This document shows positions 18,701-28,710 of a stretch of 64,000 bases of DNA, piece after piece. The notes under the pieces were generated by a model that saw only the letters and a list, made by a program, of their open reading frames with translations, was not told the origin of the DNA and made no database searches. The position numbers and the translations under genes are program-made. Source of the DNA: Bacteriovorax sp. Seq25_V (GTDB lineage: Bacteria > Bdellovibrionota > Bacteriovoracia > Bacteriovoracales > Bacteriovoracaceae); the NCBI RefSeq assembly GCF_000447795.1, contig NZ_AUNI01000019.1:124001-188000 (forward strand), given 5' to 3'. How positions within the stretch are numbered: position 1 is the stretch's first letter; the number at the start of each line of letters is the position of its first letter.

Positions 18701-20770
18701 ATGATTCGGTTATTTTTTCGTATAGCATTTTTCTTCTGTATATTACAGGCGTCTTTGATTCAGGCATGTCAGATAAGTACTATTGACTTCAAGCCTGATT
18801 CGTTTCTTCCCTGTTTAGGAGAAGATGTAAATAAAGCGCTAATTAAGGGTGATTTCGAAAAATTTAAATTTTATATAAAAGACATAAAAAATAATGCAAC
18901 AGACGAACCTGCAAGTGGTGACATTAAACGTTACCATTCTAGCTCTATTGGCTACCTGCCAATAAAATTTGAAAAGAATATGCTTGCTTTTTTTCTTCTA
19001 TACTCGTCCTTTAAAGAAGATGTTCTATTTTCAAATGCTTTATATTTTTCAATGCGAGAGAATAATCTTAATTTCTTTATGAAAATTTTTAAAATCATGA
19101 GATTGAGGTATCACGGAGAAAAATTAGATCGTCTTTATGAATTCATTTTTATGACTGGAAGACATTATAAGCGTTACGAATTTTTGAAGTATGCTTGGGA
19201 GAAAATTGAAGATAAATTAGATTTTATTTTTAAAATACCAACGGTGACTGACTTAATACATAAAAAAATAATTCCTTATAATTTTTTGTCTGATGATAGA
19301 GGTGTTGAATATATTTGTGAAGAAATATTTAAAAGGGATAATGGTTTCATTTTATATAGCTTTTTAAAACTAGGCCTAGATATATTCAATATTAAGTATC
19401 TTGATGATGAAACATTTTTTGACTACTTAATTAGGAAAAGAAGGTTTTTTATCTTCTCTGACTCATATTTGAATAATCTAATTACACTTGAAATGTATTC
19501 TGAAAAGAAGTTGAACTTTCTTGCGTCTGCTGATCATATTCTAAATCTTGAATCTTTCAATAGTCTCGGGCGCAATAAAAAAGGACATGTAGACTTCAAT
19601 GGTGATACTAGAGTTGAGAAATATGGCAAGTCGTTACGTGAGTATGCATGGCAAAGCCAGAACTATATTTTATATTTTCACCTTAGTAATAACAAACTCG
19701 ATATCTTAAATTCATATCAGGATAGAATCGATAATCCTATCCAAGCTACAGAAAATCTCTTATGGCTTGGTACCGAAATTGCTAAGTATTATCATGATGA
19801 AGATAGAGTGAAGCAATATAATACGTTAAACTCGTTAATTGGGTCATTGAAGATGTCTGATGGTCGTTTTAAGTATACTTATGATTTAATCACTTTAGGA
19901 CATCAACAAGATTTTCATGTTACACCAAGGGACACCGTAGAAAAAAGCCTTAATAATTCTGTTAGTATGGACATTGATAAAGCCTTAAACTCTTCGCCTT
20001 CTTTTCACGTTGAACAAAATAAAGTAACACCTAAAAATACAGATGTAATTGAACATAAATCTATTGATAGTAAAATAAAGGCCTTTGAACTCGGTGTCCC
20101 TCGATCTAAGGAGTTAATTGTAAAGGATTCCTTTCTTTATGCGGGGATTGGTGAAATTAAAATTTGGCCACAGATAGAAAAAGGGAAGTTATTGATTGAT
20201 AACTTATTATGTTTAGATCAGTATTTTAATATTGTTGATCTCGTGAAGGTTAGTTCTATTAAAATTGGTGAAGCAAATAATTCTATTCCGGCAAAACGAT
20301 ATGACTTCTTTGCAGACAATCCATTATCTAAGAAAGTGATAGATTGTGAATTTGCCATTAACCTCGAACTTAATCCACATCTCAAATTACCTTTTGTTTA
20401 TAATCCTGATGCTAAGATTCATGTTCTTGAAAACATCAAAGAAGATGAGTTATTCACTAAAGACTCTGAATTGTTAAATATAAACTTTATGAATAATGAT
20501 TATAATATACAAAGACATCCTGGCACTGGTAACTTTAGCATTAACACAAGTTCAGGTCGTTTTTATTTTGGTGCTTATATTTGTGACCCCAATGGTACTC
20601 CTGGGTCCAGCATGTTATGTGATTCTTATACTGCTATATATCGTATGGGTGACTTCAATGGAGATGGTGTTCTGGACTTCCTCGTTACTGCCAAGAATGG
20701 ATACGATTTAATTCTTTCGGATCCTGATACACAATACTTTGTACTTAATTTTAACAGTCCTCCATGTTAA
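18701..20770 (+). CDS. Large exported protein with a C-terminal Ca-binding-like loop
   Basis: The 689-residue product has a signal peptide (about 1-22) and is unusually rich in Phe, Tyr, Lys and Asn. The first ~330 residues look helical and loosely ankyrin-like (pairs of short helices such as LIKGDFEKFKFYI), without certainty. Near residue 650 it reads GDFNGDGVLDFLV, a DxNxDGxxD loop like those of FG-GAP/VCBS repeats. A TATAAT lies about 15 bases upstream of the ATG, so any leader is very short. The function is unknown. Confidence 0.65.
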   Translation: MIRLFFRIAFFFCILQASLIQACQISTIDFKPDSFLPCLGEDVNKALIKGDFEKFKFYIKDIKNNATDEPASGDIKRYHSSSIGYLPIKFEKNMLAFFLLYSSFKEDVLFSNALYFSMRENNLNFFMKIFKIMRLRYHGEKLDRLYEFIFMTGRHYKRYEFLKYAWEKIEDKLDFIFKIPTVTDLIHKKIIPYNFLSDDRGVEYICEEIFKRDNGFILYSFLKLGLDIFNIKYLDDETFFDYLIRKRRFFIFSDSYLNNLITLEMYSEKKLNFLASADHILNLESFNSLGRNKKGHVDFNGDTRVEKYGKSLREYAWQSQNYILYFHLSNNKLDILNSYQDRIDNPIQATENLLWLGTEIAKYYHDEDRVKQYNTLNSLIGSLKMSDGRFKYTYDLITLGHQQDFHVTPRDTVEKSLNNSVSMDIDKALNSSPSFHVEQNKVTPKNTDVIEHKSIDSKIKAFELGVPRSKELIVKDSFLYAGIGEIKIWPQIEKGKLLIDNLLCLDQYFNIVDLVKVSSIKIGEANNSIPAKRYDFFADNPLSKKVIDCEFAINLELNPHLKLPFVYNPDAKIHVLENIKEDELFTKDSELLNINFMNNDYNIQRHPGTGNFSINTSSGRFYFGAYICDPNGTPGSSMLCDSYTAIYRMGDFNGDGVLDFLVTAKNGYDLILSDPDTQYFVLNFNSPPC

Positions 20771-20775
20771 TGGAG

Positions 20776-21020
20776 TCAGACGGTTGATGTCGGCCCAGGC
20801 AGGTTATGGCAAGTATAGTAAAGGCCAAGATTGTTAGTGAGCTTAGGACAGTGGCCTTGGGCGATGTTCCAAACTTCAGTACTCCATAGATTATCTGCTC
20901 TCGCACATTGGATATAAACACAGTTCTATCTTTTAAGCAAAGAGTGTCACAAATTCTTGTTAAGCAATTTTCATTAAAAAAAAGGATGCCATTACGAAAT
21001 TGGGTATTATTTAGTTCATT
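20776..21020 (-). pseudogene. Decayed Cys-rich exported-protein fragment
   Basis: No gene runs through this gap. On the minus strand, one frame encodes ...NCLTRICDTLCLKDRT and a second frame continues YIQCARADNLWSTEVWNIAQ... to a stop at 20776-20778. Together they read like one Cys- and Trp-containing extracellular domain joined by a single frameshift near 20890, with no start codon. The first frame also stays open downstream, so the case rests on residue composition only. The remaining sequence holds the radD promoter. Confidence 0.3.
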
Positions 21021-21024
21021 TCAA

Positions 21025-21053
21025 ATGACACCTCAGAATCACAAAGCTATAAT
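21025..21053 (+). promoter_or_regulatory. Promoter of radD, leaderless start
   Basis: ATGACA (21025-21030), 17 bases and TATAAT (21048-21053), with the ATG seven bases downstream at 21061. There is no ribosome site. Confidence 0.65.
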
Positions 21054-21060
21054 TTAAGCT

Positions 21061-22833
21061 ATGTATACGCTTCGAAATTATCAACAGGAAGCCGTTGATA
21101 ATACAATTAATTACTTCAAGAAAAGACGTGAGCCTGCAGTTATTGTACTTCCTACTGGAGCAGGAAAAAGTCTCGTCATTGCAGAGCTTGCACGTGTCGC
21201 CAAAGGTCGAGTCTTGGTCCTTGCACACGTTAAAGAACTCGTTGAGCAAAACTACCAAAAGTATATTAGTTACGATCTTGAGGCCGGGATATTTTCAGCA
21301 GGGCTTAATCGAAAGGAAGTAAATCAAAAAGTTATTTTTGGAAGTATTCAATCTGTTGCCAGAGCGGAGAAAGATTTTTTTAAAGATTTTACTCTACTTG
21401 TAATCGATGAGTGCCATCGTGTAGGTCTTGATCAAGATAGTCAGTATGGACAAGTTATTCGTGAAATTAAAAAGGACAACCCAAGTGTTTGTATTCTGGG
21501 TCTGACTGCAACGCCATATCGTTTAGGACTTGGATGGATTTACAATTACAGTCACCTTGGTATTATCCAAACTGAAGAACAGCGCTTTTTTAAACAGTGT
21601 GTTTACGAGCTTTCTCTGAAGTACATGATTCACAATAAATTTCTGACTCCGCCAGTCAAAGTTGACATACCTGTGACCTCTTATGACTTTTCTGAGTTAG
21701 GTGAATCAGACCGTCCTTACTCTGTTGCCCAAATTGAGAATATCTTAAAAGGGCAAAGGAGATTAACTCCACTTATCATAAAAAATATTATCGATATCAC
21801 TGAACACTACGATCGTAAGGGAGTGATGATTTTTAGTAGTACTGTGAATCATGCAAAAGAGATTCTTGATTATCTGCCATCAGGCGAGGCGAAAATTATT
21901 CTTGGTGACACTGACGATGCCCAGCGAGATGTGATTATTGAGGAATTTAAGGCCCGTAAATTTAAGTATCTTGTTAATGTTTCTGTTCTAACAACTGGCT
22001 TTGATGCTCCCCATGTCGACGTTATTGCAATTTTGCGCCCCACCGAATCGGTGAGTCTATATCAACAAATTATTGGACGTGGTTTACGCTTAGATGAGAA
22101 AAAGAAGGATTGCTTTATTCTCGATTATACCGGTATGGGACATAATATTTATACCCCGCAGATTCGCGATAAGAGACCATCTAAAGAGACCGTTCCTGTC
22201 GTTGTTGAATGCCCTAAATGTGCACACCAAAATGATTTTTGGGGCGTTGTTGATCTTGATGGTGAAGTCATCGAGCATTTTGGTCGAAAGTGTAAAGGAG
22301 GAAGTCACGACCCTCGTACTTATGACTTCATTCCGTGTGGTTATAAGTTTCGTTTTAAAATTTGTAATCAATGTGGTTATGAGAACGATGTGACGGCCAG
22401 AGATTGCAAGAAGTGCAAGACGATTCTTATTGATGCTGATTCAAAATTAAAGCAAGCGAAACTTTCTAAGAATGCCCATGTCTTACGTCCCGATACTGTT
22501 ACAATGGCAGAGCGTGTGGATAAGAATGGAAATAGTTTTCTGGAAGTGCGCTATTATGATTGTGATGCAGAGTCTTTAAGTGAACATCATTATTTAAAAG
22601 GTGAGTCAAACTTAAAGAAATTTAATATCAACTTCCTTCGCACTCATCTCAAACGGCCTGAAATGAATCTTGGAATTAAGAGTGTCGAGGAAGTCATTAG
22701 TCAACAGTCTCGATTTAGAATGCCTGCTTTTGTTATCGCTCGCAAGCAGGACAAGTTTTGGAAGATTACAGAGAAAGTATTTATTGAAGAGCTATCGCAG
22801 GCGATGATTAATCGTCATACTCCTCAAGATTAA
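21061..22833 (+). CDS. radD: RadD-like DEAD/DEAH helicase
   Basis: The 590-residue protein matches E. coli RadD (YejH) along its length: LRxYQQEAVDxT at the start, Walker A PTGAGKS, box VIDECHR, [14 protein letters not shown], [34 protein letters not shown], and C-terminal zinc-binding pairs CPKC and CNQC...CKKC. RadD acts with RecA/SSB in recombinational repair after irradiation. It is transcribed from a strong sigma-70 promoter and apparently leaderless. Its 3' end overlaps the convergent small gene by 26 bases. Confidence 0.93.
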   Translation: MYTLRNYQQEAVDNTINYFKKRREPAVIVLPTGAGKSLVIAELARVAKGRVLVLAHVKELVEQNYQKYISYDLEAGIFSAGLNRKEVNQKVIFGSIQSVARAEKDFFKDFTLLVIDECHRVGLDQDSQYGQVIREIKKDNPSVCILGLTATPYRLGLGWIYNYSHLGIIQTEEQRFFKQCVYELSLKYMIHNKFLTPPVKVDIPVTSYDFSELGESDRPYSVAQIENILKGQRRLTPLIIKNIIDITEHYDRKGVMIFSSTVNHAKEILDYLPSGEAKIILGDTDDAQRDVIIEEFKARKFKYLVNVSVLTTGFDAPHVDVIAILRPTESVSLYQQIIGRGLRLDEKKKDCFILDYTGMGHNIYTPQIRDKRPSKETVPVVVECPKCAHQNDFWGVVDLDGEVIEHFGRKCKGGSHDPRTYDFIPCGYKFRFKICNQCGYENDVTARDCKKCKTILIDADSKLKQAKLSKNAHVLRPDTVTMAERVDKNGNSFLEVRYYDCDAESLSEHHYLKGESNLKKFNINFLRTHLKRPEMNLGIKSVEEVISQQSRFRMPAFVIARKQDKFWKITEKVFIEELSQAMINRHTPQD

Positions 22834-23143
22834 CATCATCTTCTTGTTCTACTTCAAAGTCTTTTTCAATTTTGTTACTCATTCCAGAGTCATATGTTGT
22901 TGAATCTCCTTCTGACTCGTAATCCTCATCATCGTCGCTATTTTCACTATTATTGATCGAGTTAAAGGCCTTTGCTGGATCTTGAGTTTCTTTTGTTGCT
23001 GCTTTTTGATCTACAGGGTCTTCATTTGGTGTTTCATAAGAATTAGAGTAGCTATCTTGAGGTTCTTCGTTATATTCACCATCTTCAGCACGTACTACTG
23101 GAGAATAAATAAGTAGGGTGATTATTAAAAGTAAATTCTTCAT
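22808..23143 (-). CDS. Small acidic exported protein
   Basis: The 111-residue product has a signal peptide (about 1-19, VRAED junction) followed by a low-complexity Asp/Glu/Ser/Asn/Pro region without a fold signature. A GGAGAG site precedes the ATG. It is downstream of the SIMPL-domain gene on the same strand and may be co-transcribed. Acidic disordered periplasmic proteins can bind cations or cell-wall polymers; that is speculation. Confidence 0.6.
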   Translation of the reverse strand: MKNLLLIITLLIYSPVVRAEDGEYNEEPQDSYSNSYETPNEDPVDQKAATKETQDPAKAFNSINNSENSDDDEDYESEGDSTTYDSGMSNKIEKDFEVEQEDDVNLEEYDD

Positions 23144-23157
23144 TCTCTCTCCATCAA

Positions 23158-23817
23158 TTAATCTGTCTTAAATGTTACACTAATATTAGCATTAACAGTG
23201 ATGTCTCCACTTTCAATTGTTGGTCTCGCCATCATTTTCGCTTCCATACGAAGAGGTGTAGGACCTTGATAAGTTGAAACATTTTCTGATATGGCCTTTA
23301 CATTATTAATAGATAGTTTCGCTTGTTTTGCTAGAACTTCTGCTTTCTCTTTAGCATCTTTGAAAGCATGTCTCAAAGCTTCTTTTTCAAGTGCTGATTT
23401 ATCTTTGATTTGAAATTGAATAGAGCCAATTTCACTAACTTCTTTTGCGCTGAGAAAATTGATTATATCTGGGATTTTTCCAAGCTCATCAATTGTGATA
23501 GTCATCTCATTGACGACTTCCATTCCAATAAGTTTCGGTGGCTGATTTTGTAGGTATTGATAGCGTGGGTTCAGTGAATAATGTGTGGTTTTCAAGTCTT
23601 GTGTCTCAAGGGAGAATTTAGATTTTAAATCCTCGATAACCTTATTCATTTTCTTGGTATTTTTTTCTTGTGACTTCTTGGCATCAGCTTCTTTTGTAAT
23701 TACTTTGAAGGTTAGTTTAGACAAATCTGGAGCAGCACTAACGGCACCATTTCCTACGACTGAAATATCTGCTTGGCAATTAATCATTATAGCGAGAGTG
23801 ATTAGGCACTTTTTCAT
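23158..23817 (-). CDS. SIMPL-domain (DUF541) exported protein
   Basis: The ATG at 23817 follows a GGAG site and starts a signal peptide (KKCLITLAIMINCQA); an in-frame ATG at 23832 is less likely. The 219-residue protein shows the SIMPL pattern: VVGNGAVSAAPDLSKLTFKV at the N-terminus, a central ETQDLKTTHYSLNPRYQY segment, and VNANISVTF at the C-terminus. Family members form periplasmic oligomers with poorly known roles, some linked to oxidative stress. It has 14 bases to the next gene. Confidence 0.88.
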   Translation of the reverse strand: MKKCLITLAIMINCQADISVVGNGAVSAAPDLSKLTFKVITKEADAKKSQEKNTKKMNKVIEDLKSKFSLETQDLKTTHYSLNPRYQYLQNQPPKLIGMEVVNEMTITIDELGKIPDIINFLSAKEVSEIGSIQFQIKDKSALEKEALRHAFKDAKEKAEVLAKQAKLSINNVKAISENVSTYQGPTPLRMEAKMMARPTIESGDITVNANISVTFKTD

Positions 23818-23880
23818 ACTAAAATACTCCATTAAAGTAGAGGTCTACAGATCTATTTTAGTATTGATATGTAATCTTGT

Positions 23881-24135
23881 CTATTCGGAATAATCTCTAA
23901 GCATTTCACTTCGACTTTCAACAATATCGTGAACTTTCATTGCATCTTCTTGTGCAGGTGTACGAGCTTCTGGGATGATATTGATAACATCTGCTTGGGT
24001 AACCGGCGAGTCATAATCTGTCTCGATTTGCATTTCAATTTCTTTTTTATAGTCCAAGTCACCGTGTGCTTGATAATAATCAACTGCAGCAAATGTCCTT
24101 AAACTGAATAAAATTGTTAAATATACTTTAGACAT
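23881..24135 (-). CDS. Small exported protein after the DUF2254-like gene
   Basis: The 84-residue product starts at the ATG at 24135, which has AAGGAG upstream; a TTG start at 24150 would overlap the previous stop. It has a signal peptide (about 1-18) and a short acidic mature part. No family is recognised. Its position directly behind the membrane-protein gene suggests one operon. Confidence 0.55.
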   Translation of the reverse strand: MSKVYLTILFSLRTFAAVDYYQAHGDLDYKKEIEMQIETDYDSPVTQADVINIIPEARTPAQEDAMKVHDIVESRSEMLRDYSE

Positions 24136-24146
24136 AATTATCTCCT

Positions 24147-25652
24147 TCAACCCAATTCTTGTAATTGTGATGGTAAATCAACAGGAAAATCACTAAGAAA
24201 GTCTTTCGCTAATGATTTTGGCATACCTGATAGCGTCTCAACACTTACTAGTGTATCGTTAAACTCCTTATCGAGAGGATCGTCATTCCTCAATAAATTC
24301 TTTAGTATTATAGCATGCTCAAGGTTATTAGAGAGAAAGTCATTTTTAATCTTTGCTGTTAAGTAGTAGTAATTTTGGGAGTATAGAATCCAAAATGTCT
24401 TCACAATCGATTTTAGGGTATGCAGACGTATTCTTTCGTTAGAATTAAGAAAAGCCTTCCATGTTTCTTTAATATCACTCTCATAAAGCTCAAGTGACAT
24501 TTTTTCGTCGTCAAATGATAGGTAATGAATAATACGCCCAAGATCATAGAGAAAACTCTTTGCAAAACGATGATTGCCACTTTCTCTTGCCAAAAGTCCA
24601 TAGTGAAGAAAAGAATGAATTGCCTGGCGGCAAAGATCCTCCTCTTCAATAAGTAGTTCAATATTCATTCTGTAGTAGTAGGAGATATAATTAAACTTAG
24701 TTGGACTTTTAGACTCAAGTGCATCTTTTAGCATTGAATTTAGAGTGGAAATGATCAGCCTACTAATTTTCTTTTCGTGAAGATTAATGCACATGTCATT
24801 AGTCGTTGTCATTTCACGACATATTAATGGAAGGAGATCTGATTCATTCTTCCCAAGTGTTTTAGTCTGCTCAAGAACTTTTGAAATTATATAGGCTTCT
24901 GGCCACATTTTCTCTTTTTTGAGATGATATTTCCCCTCCTCTGAAAGTCCATTGGAGAAATGAAAGTTCTTATTGCGCCAGCTTCTTTCATTGATTTTAC
25001 TCTTTTCCTCAATAAGTTCTCGTAACAAATTAAATTGCTCATTAATAACTAGGCGAATAACTGACTTGTCTTTTCTTTGAATAGCGGTTGAGGCCATATT
25101 TGAAATCACATCAATATATGAAAAAAAATTTTTAGTTCTTTTTACATATTTATCTGTGTACTTCTCAATCGACAGTTTATTAAGTTCTTTTAATGCGTAT
25201 TGACCTGTTAAGGGAATAAAAAATGATGGTCGAATAAACTTTGAAATTAAATAGAGCACAGGAATGATTGAAAAGGTCGCCACTATTGTAAGGGTGAAAG
25301 AAATAAAAGAAATAAGTTGAAACCATCGATGATCACTACTTATCAAGTGTGATATTGTAATAAAATAATTTGTAATAAGCATGAAGCATATAGACCCAAT
25401 TGCCAGAGGATGTGAAACAAATAACCGAGCAAGATGGGGGCTGTAGAGATTAGAGGTTAGAGTTACAATAAGTGCCATGACTGTAATGATGGCGCCAAAG
25501 TAAGAGTTTATCGACCTATTTGTCGCCGCTAATGATGACATCTCTTTTATTGTAAAATTATCACCTGTCCAAATCACCAGACCAAGAACTCCAATAAGAA
25601 CAAATAGGAGAGTGCTAAAAATTATAATTCCATTTGTGGGATTTGATCTCAT
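24147..25652 (-). CDS. Multispanning membrane protein, DUF2254-like
   Basis: The 501-residue product has four predicted N-terminal membrane helices (about 8-28, 48-70, 82-102 and 112-140) and a ~350-residue helical cytoplasmic region. The segment SNLYSPHLARLFVSHPLAIGS is reminiscent of DUF2254. Its start overlaps the stop of the response-regulator gene by four bases (ATGA), implying translational coupling, so it may be an output or partner of that regulator. The biochemical role is unknown. Confidence 0.65.
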   Translation of the reverse strand: MRSNPTNGIIIFSTLLFVLIGVLGLVIWTGDNFTIKEMSSLAATNRSINSYFGAIITVMALIVTLTSNLYSPHLARLFVSHPLAIGSICFMLITNYFITISHLISSDHRWFQLISFISFTLTIVATFSIIPVLYLISKFIRPSFFIPLTGQYALKELNKLSIEKYTDKYVKRTKNFFSYIDVISNMASTAIQRKDKSVIRLVINEQFNLLRELIEEKSKINERSWRNKNFHFSNGLSEEGKYHLKKEKMWPEAYIISKVLEQTKTLGKNESDLLPLICREMTTTNDMCINLHEKKISRLIISTLNSMLKDALESKSPTKFNYISYYYRMNIELLIEEEDLCRQAIHSFLHYGLLARESGNHRFAKSFLYDLGRIIHYLSFDDEKMSLELYESDIKETWKAFLNSNERIRLHTLKSIVKTFWILYSQNYYYLTAKIKNDFLSNNLEHAIILKNLLRNDDPLDKEFNDTLVSVETLSGMPKSLAKDFLSDFPVDLPSQLQELG

Positions 25653-26035
25653 GCTGCGCTTCCAATTATTGTTCGCAGTCTTTTATCTAGTACTCCTCCT
25701 TTTATCGGTTTTTTTATAACGTCGACCACTCCAATTGAACGTAGGTCAGTCTCAATATCCTCATCATAATGAGCGGTGATACAAACTATCTTTATGTTTC
25801 TTCCCTCATACCTCTCTTTTATAATTTGTATGAGTTTAGGGCCAGAAATTTTAGGCATCATAACATCGAGGAGAATGATTTCTATTTCCTTGTCATAATC
25901 TTCCTCAATAATACTAAGTGCATCGTGACCATCGACAGCTTCTAAAACTTCGAAACCTAAGTTTTGTAACCTCAATGAGAGTAAGAAGCGTACATCTTCA
26001 CAATCGTCTACAACGAGAACGTGGTGTTTTGTCAT
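25649..26035 (-). CDS. Single-domain response regulator (CheY-like)
   Basis: The 128-residue receiver domain has the acidic pair DD in VVDDCED, the phosphoacceptor Asp in IILLDVMMP, a Thr in CITAHYD and the Lys in IKKPIKGG. There is no output domain, and no histidine kinase gene is adjacent. It is coupled to the downstream DUF2254-like gene by a four-base overlap. A GAGGT site lies before the ATG. Confidence 0.92.
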   Translation of the reverse strand: MTKHHVLVVDDCEDVRFLLSLRLQNLGFEVLEAVDGHDALSIIEEDYDKEIEIILLDVMMPKISGPKLIQIIKERYEGRNIKIVCITAHYDEDIETDLRSIGVVDVIKKPIKGGVLDKRLRTIIGSAA

Positions 26036-26143
26036 AATTACCTCTATTAGGATAATTATTGTTCACAAGTATGAATATTCTATGAAGAGTATTTGAGGAT
26101 TTGTTCGCTCTCTCGCTTCTAATTACAAAAGACATTGAAATTA

Positions 26144-26896
26144 TTAATGAATTTCTTGCTCTATAGCGACCTTTGTCGTCCCTATATCATTCTCATCATG
26201 TGGATAGATTGGATCATTTAGCAATTCTTCTTTGCCAAGTTTTTTTGCCCATAGAATATGGTCATTATCAAGTTTCCATAGCACAAAATTTTCAGATAAA
26301 ACTTCAGGACGTTTATTTAGACCATATGTTTTCACCAAGCTCGTAACTACTTCTTTAAATGATTTTTCTCCCGGACGATATTCAAAAGACACGTGTTGTA
26401 TGAATTCCTTCCCGTTATCATTAAATACCTGAGCATGAAAGTAGCGTAGTCCTGGAATGGAACTTGTCGAGCTTAAAACCTTCATTGCGCCAGTGTCGGA
26501 GTTTTCACTTTTTGTTATTTTTGGCGATAACCCCAGATCCTTTAGGCTTAGGGCCATTGCTGTAAGATCAACCTGTGAAAGATTTACTTCAGCAAGAAGA
26601 TTAACTGTTGAAGAAAGACTCTGAGTCTGAGCATTATCTTCGATTTCAATAATAAAGTCATCAAGCTGTAGTTCATTATTATCAACTGATTGTTCTTTAT
26701 TATGTTGATGATCATCAGACATTTCTTTGGCAATGATAGCAATTTTATTTTGATCACCTACATCTAGGCCATCGATACCTTTCAAGTGAGTTTCAACTTT
26801 TTCATGATCGGCCTTAATCCTTTGATCATTTGTACGACCGAGAAGTACGTAGGCTACTAAAGCTATTGCAAGGGAGAGTAGTATTTTTCTTTTCAT
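26144..26896 (-). CDS. Membrane-anchored or exported protein after the M23-like gene
   Basis: The ATG at 26896 overlaps the TAA of the upstream gene by one base (TAATG) and begins KRKILLSLAIALVAYVLLG, a single N-terminal helix. An upstream in-frame ATG at 26917 would lie inside that gene. The 250-residue product has an acidic linker (about 40-100) and a C-terminal alpha/beta region with FHAQVFNDNGKE and VLWKLDNDHILWAKK, weakly like PepSY-type folds. It is probably translated with, and acts alongside, the M23-like protein. Confidence 0.65.
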   Translation of the reverse strand: MKRKILLSLAIALVAYVLLGRTNDQRIKADHEKVETHLKGIDGLDVGDQNKIAIIAKEMSDDHQHNKEQSVDNNELQLDDFIIEIEDNAQTQSLSSTVNLLAEVNLSQVDLTAMALSLKDLGLSPKITKSENSDTGAMKVLSSTSSIPGLRYFHAQVFNDNGKEFIQHVSFEYRPGEKSFKEVVTSLVKTYGLNKRPEVLSENFVLWKLDNDHILWAKKLGKEELLNDPIYPHDENDIGTTKVAIEQEIH

Positions 26897-28521
26897 TAGA
26901 AATTCATTCCTTCCCATTTTAGTAGATAATATGTTGGGTCGATTAAATCGCCTCTTCTTCTATACTTATTACCTGTCGTCGATAGAGGTCCTTTGTGGTC
27001 ACCTTTAAATAGCTCAAAGTGAAGCATCGGACGACAGCAGTTAGAGTTAACAACTCCCATATATCCAATTCTTTGGCCCATCTTTACAGTCGCTCCTGCA
27101 CGAATTCCACTTGGTACATCGCCGGTTAGCTCTCCATACCTTACAACAAATCCACCACTATGTTTAACTTCAAGGGCGTACGTTCCCTGATAGAAGTAAT
27201 AAAGGTTTTGTATTACTTTTCCTGGAGCTACTGCTAATATCGGCTCATCTTTAAAGCGATAAAGGTCACACGCTGCATGCGTTCTCGTTCCACTACCTCT
27301 TCCGGCACCAAATCTTCTCATCCCTGATGTAAATGAGTGAGTTACTTTTTCCACAGTAGGGAAGTTACAACATTTCTCATCATCAATTCCAGTTATTGAA
27401 ATATCTTTCTCTAAATCATTCTTTGGTTTTTCTCCAATGTAGCGACACTTCTTCGCTGGTAGCACAAACTTCTTTGCGACCCAACCAATTGTCTGATCTT
27501 TTTCAGATCTTGTTGAAAATTTTACTTTTATAAATTCATAACTCACGCCATTGATTTCTTTTTCTTGCGTATCTTGAGAAGGATCAAAACTTTGAAATCT
27601 TTGTACCTCTTCTCCTTTTGATGCTGTAAATAACACACGCTCAAGAGAATCATCTCTGACATTTAGAACATCATTTGGAAGACAAATCACATCGTAGTCG
27701 ACAGTTTCTTCAGGAACTTCAAGTATCGTTTCTTGTTTTGCAAGCACTGCAGTTGGATTAAAATCTAGTATTTCATCAATTTTAATTTCCATTTCTTCGT
27801 TTATTGCTGCAGTCTCTTCTAATGATGATGCTGTACTCGCGCGCATAGATTCCGATATCACATCGTCCTCGTGTAGTGAAGAGTTCTTAAGATGATCATT
27901 ATTTGAATCTTCAATGGGTAGAGTTTTTACTTCTGCTAGAAAATCATTTTCCTCAGGCGAAATCCCTACTAAAAGATTATGTGATTTACTTGTAATACTT
28001 TCGTAGTTTTTAAAGACAAAATATTTTCGTTCATTACCACAATTGAGATATTGGTAATTACTATTATTAAGAACGATAAGATTCTGTATTCTCTCCTGAT
28101 TTGGTACACTGATAATAAAATCTTCCACTGGCCTAATACTTCGATTGTAGAGATAACCTTTATCGCCGCGTTCTGAAAACCAGCGTGTATATTTTAGGTT
28201 GTCAATTCTATTGCGACCGACGATTTGAATATTCTTATAATTACTCTTCGCGTAGCCATCAATCTCTTTAATCAATGATCCAATTACGAGATGTGATTGT
28301 CTGACGTTATTATAATTTCTAAGGTTTTCAGTTTGTGAAGATTTCTTTCCCGAATAGCTTGAGATAGCAAATGGTATACTTTGAGCCTCTTCAATGTGAC
28401 AGTGGCGAGCATCAATTAGTCCCTGTTGATTATCCCATATATAGATAGGAGCTCCATCATTTGCATTGGAGGTGATTGCCATTAAAGTTACTAATGTAGT
28501 TATTGCTATTTTATTTTTCAT
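26896..28521 (-). CDS. Exported M23 (LytM-like) protein with SH3-like region
   Basis: The ATG at 28521 starts a signal peptide (about 1-23); 28551 is an alternative. The 541-residue protein has an N-terminal domain of unknown type, an SH3-like stretch (about 270-370, PNDVLNVRDD) and a C-terminal M23 domain. The zinc ligands are present: His and Asp in THAACDLY and the second His of MLHFEL. However, the first His of the HxH motif is Met, and the usual His of the YxHL segment is Glu (YGEL). This suggests reduced or absent peptidoglycan hydrolysis and perhaps an activator role. Confidence 0.8.
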   Translation of the reverse strand: MKNKIAITTLVTLMAITSNANDGAPIYIWDNQQGLIDARHCHIEEAQSIPFAISSYSGKKSSQTENLRNYNNVRQSHLVIGSLIKEIDGYAKSNYKNIQIVGRNRIDNLKYTRWFSERGDKGYLYNRSIRPVEDFIISVPNQERIQNLIVLNNSNYQYLNCGNERKYFVFKNYESITSKSHNLLVGISPEENDFLAEVKTLPIEDSNNDHLKNSSLHEDDVISESMRASTASSLEETAAINEEMEIKIDEILDFNPTAVLAKQETILEVPEETVDYDVICLPNDVLNVRDDSLERVLFTASKGEEVQRFQSFDPSQDTQEKEINGVSYEFIKVKFSTRSEKDQTIGWVAKKFVLPAKKCRYIGEKPKNDLEKDISITGIDDEKCCNFPTVEKVTHSFTSGMRRFGAGRGSGTRTHAACDLYRFKDEPILAVAPGKVIQNLYYFYQGTYALEVKHSGGFVVRYGELTGDVPSGIRAGATVKMGQRIGYMGVVNSNCCRPMLHFELFKGDHKGPLSTTGNKYRRRGDLIDPTYYLLKWEGMNF

Positions 28522-28645
28522 AATATCCGAATGATGCAATAAGTAAGCCATCTTGGTTCACATAATATTAGTCATTTATATCCTTATTTATGTTAAACTT
28601 TTAGACACTTCTTCTCCTTCATTGACGCTTTTTCAAGTACCTAAA

Positions 28646-28674
28646 TTGACACTGATTTAAATTCAAGGTATTTA
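28646..28674 (+). promoter_or_regulatory. Promoter of the RRM gene
   Basis: TTGACA (28646-28651), 17 bases and TATTTA (28669-28674). Predicted transcription start near 28681, giving a ~67-base leader. Confidence 0.55.
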
Positions 28675-28710
28675 GGAGCATCGAATTTATTATTTTTTGG
28701 CGAATCAAGG

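Noticed and set aside
20776-20960. Single-frame minus-strand reading ending at the 3' end of the 689-residue gene
   Set aside because: This frame stays open but becomes hydrophobic and unlike its first part; the alternative frame looks more protein-like, so neither is called as an intact gene.
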